A DNA stretch of 64,000 bases from SIAJ01 sp963773845 (GTDB lineage Bacteria > Planctomycetota > Planctomycetia > Gemmatales > Gemmataceae): contig CAVZCU010000012.1 in assembly GCA_963773845.1 (NCBI GenBank), forward strand, positions 1,364,001 through 1,428,000, written 5' to 3'. Below the pieces are notes generated by a model. It saw only the letters and a program-made list of their open reading frames with translations, was not told where the DNA came from and did no database searches. Positions 63,199 through 64,000 of the stretch are shown here, piece after piece (position 1 is the stretch's first letter; every line of letters begins with the position of its first letter). Position numbers and translations under genes: made by a program.

Positions 63199-64000
63199 AT
63201 GTTCGGCGACCGATCTTGGTCCGCGGTCATCGCGGTCCTGGCGTTCGCTTATGCGCTTCGCGGTCAAGACCCCATCCCCGTTCCATCCAATCGATTTGCA
63301 CAATCGCCCGCGTCTCCGCTGAATCCCGTTCGCCACACTTCGACAACGGAAGATTCGGTCCAATTGCCGAAATCGCCGCCCCGTCCAGGGGTGCTCAATC
63401 GTCCGCTCGAGCCCGAGCAACAGCCCGATGCGGACCGTGTCCTCATTGTCCCCGTCGTCGAACTCGATCCGCCACTCGGATTCACTGGGCCGAGCGGGGT
63501 TGTTCCGCGTTCCGGAGCCAATCCGGAATACGAGACCGTCGAAGATCGCTGGCGCATCGGTTCGCCATTCTGGGACCGTTATGGCGAGGGGTTTCCACCG
63601 GGAAAGGACTACCCTTATCGACTCGGCGATATGCTCAATCCGTACACGCAGAACGTCTTGAAGGGTGACTACCCGATCATCGGCCAGAATACGTTTCTCA
63701 ATTTGACCGCGATTAGCTCCAGCCTGGTTGAAGTCCGACAAATCCCAACGGCGACCACTCCCGTCGAGAGCACCTTTCGCCCGGGCCAACTGGACTTTTT
63801 CGGCAAGAGTGGCCAGCTACTTTACAATCAATTGTTCTCGGTTTCGTTCGATGTCTTCCAAGGCGATGCCGCGTTCAAGCCGGTCGATTGGCGGATCAAA
63901 GTGACGCCCGTCATCGATTACAACCAACTCGATGTGCAAGAGCTAGGGGTGGTCAGTCCGGATGTCACCAAGGGAACCCAGCGTCTGCGGGGCTGGACCA
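63199..64000 (+). CDS. large outer-membrane-type hypothetical protein, cut by window end
   Basis: ATG 63199 follows GGAG at 63191-63194 and gives a short hydrophobic leader (SAVIAVLAFAYAL). The frame stays open to base 64000, so at least 267 residues are coded. A Pro-rich stretch (about 30-95) is followed by ETVEDRWRIGSPFWDRYGEG, PYRLGDMLNPYTQNVLKGDY, PIIGQNTFLNLTAISSSLVE, VRQIPTATTPVESTFRPG and FSVSFDVFQGDAAFKPVDWR, then KVTPVIDYNQLDVQELGVVS. Blocks of this kind (RWRIG-x-P-x-WDRY, NVLKGDYPIIG, FKPVDW) recur in planctomycete outer-membrane-like proteins of unknown role; alternating strands suggest a beta-barrel. The 3' part is outside the window. Confidence 0.7.
   Translation, partial: MFGDRSWSAVIAVLAFAYALRGQDPIPVPSNRFAQSPASPLNPVRHTSTTEDSVQLPKSPPRPGVLNRPLEPEQQPDADRVLIVPVVELDPPLGFTGPSGVVPRSGANPEYETVEDRWRIGSPFWDRYGEGFPPGKDYPYRLGDMLNPYTQNVLKGDYPIIGQNTFLNLTAISSSLVEVRQIPTATTPVESTFRPGQLDFFGKSGQLLYNQLFSVSFDVFQGDAAFKPVDWRIKVTPVIDYNQLDVQELGVVSPDVTKGTQRLRGWT

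Overview
The window looks like chromosomal DNA of an uncultivated or little-studied planctomycete. The evidence is a set of gene families that cluster in that phylum: DUF1501 with DUF1549/DUF1553 partners, a DUF1552 with DUF1587/1592-type partner, a TIGR03067 protein, a surface protein carrying the RLQVSPLEDR leader motif, KaiC-like ATPases, an ECF sigma/anti-sigma pair, and intergenic palindromes that can be read in frame as TDLQSVP or GRIGNPS-like peptides. LpxB and several multihaem cytochromes point to a diderm envelope. No rRNA or tRNA gene was recognised.

Layout. 0-6 kb: metal-dependent DtxR-type repressor (cut by the window edge), CorA Mg/Co channel, an ECF sigma, anti-sigma and secreted-protein unit, and lpxB. 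6-14.6 kb: accessory region with a PIN/HTH toxin-antitoxin pair between two remnants of a GH99-like gene, a large HsdR-N nuclease/P-loop NTPase (candidate defence gene), a XRE-ImmA/IrrE regulator, an orphan DUF433 antitoxin, and an IS110-type transposase sitting in a repeat-rich stretch. 14.6-19.6 kb: a hypothetical gene running into a palindrome array, a beta-barrel protein and two heavily frameshifted genes (one unknown, one GH10-like). 19.7-25.5 kb: DUF1501/DUF1553 pair and a beta-propeller. 25.5-34.3 kb: MutS2, TypA/BipA, SixA, and a KaiC-like ATPase with a hybrid histidine kinase. 34.7-41.3 kb: DUF1552, two small hypotheticals, a planctomycete cytochrome (DUF1592 type) and an SMP-30-like lactonase. 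42-58 kb: a large redox locus. 58-64 kb: small envelope proteins, a methyltransferase-like membrane protein, TIGR03067, a haem-binding/RTX-like surface protein and the start of a large outer-membrane-type protein.

The most interesting part is the redox locus at 41.4-58.2 kb. A tightly coupled four-gene operon encodes a di-His membrane protein resembling a b-type cytochrome, a decahaem c-type cytochrome, a fused NuoE-NuoF subunit, and a fusion of NuoG-like N-terminal Fe-S domains, two cyclic-nucleotide-binding-type domains and a HybA-like four-cluster ferredoxin. It is flanked by a 1.3-thousand-residue decahaem/LVIVD-propeller protein and three pentahaem cytochromes. Together these could move electrons between NAD(H) in the cytoplasm, the quinone pool and a periplasmic or extracellular haem network, possibly gated by a nucleotide ligand. 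The components are visible in the sequence; the pathway is inference.

Caveat: at least ten otherwise intact genes contain one or two single-site frameshifts, including typA and lpxB, which are normally intact. This pattern suggests residual indel errors in the sequence rather than mass pseudogenisation. The two genes at 16.6-19.6 kb carry many more breaks and may be really decayed.
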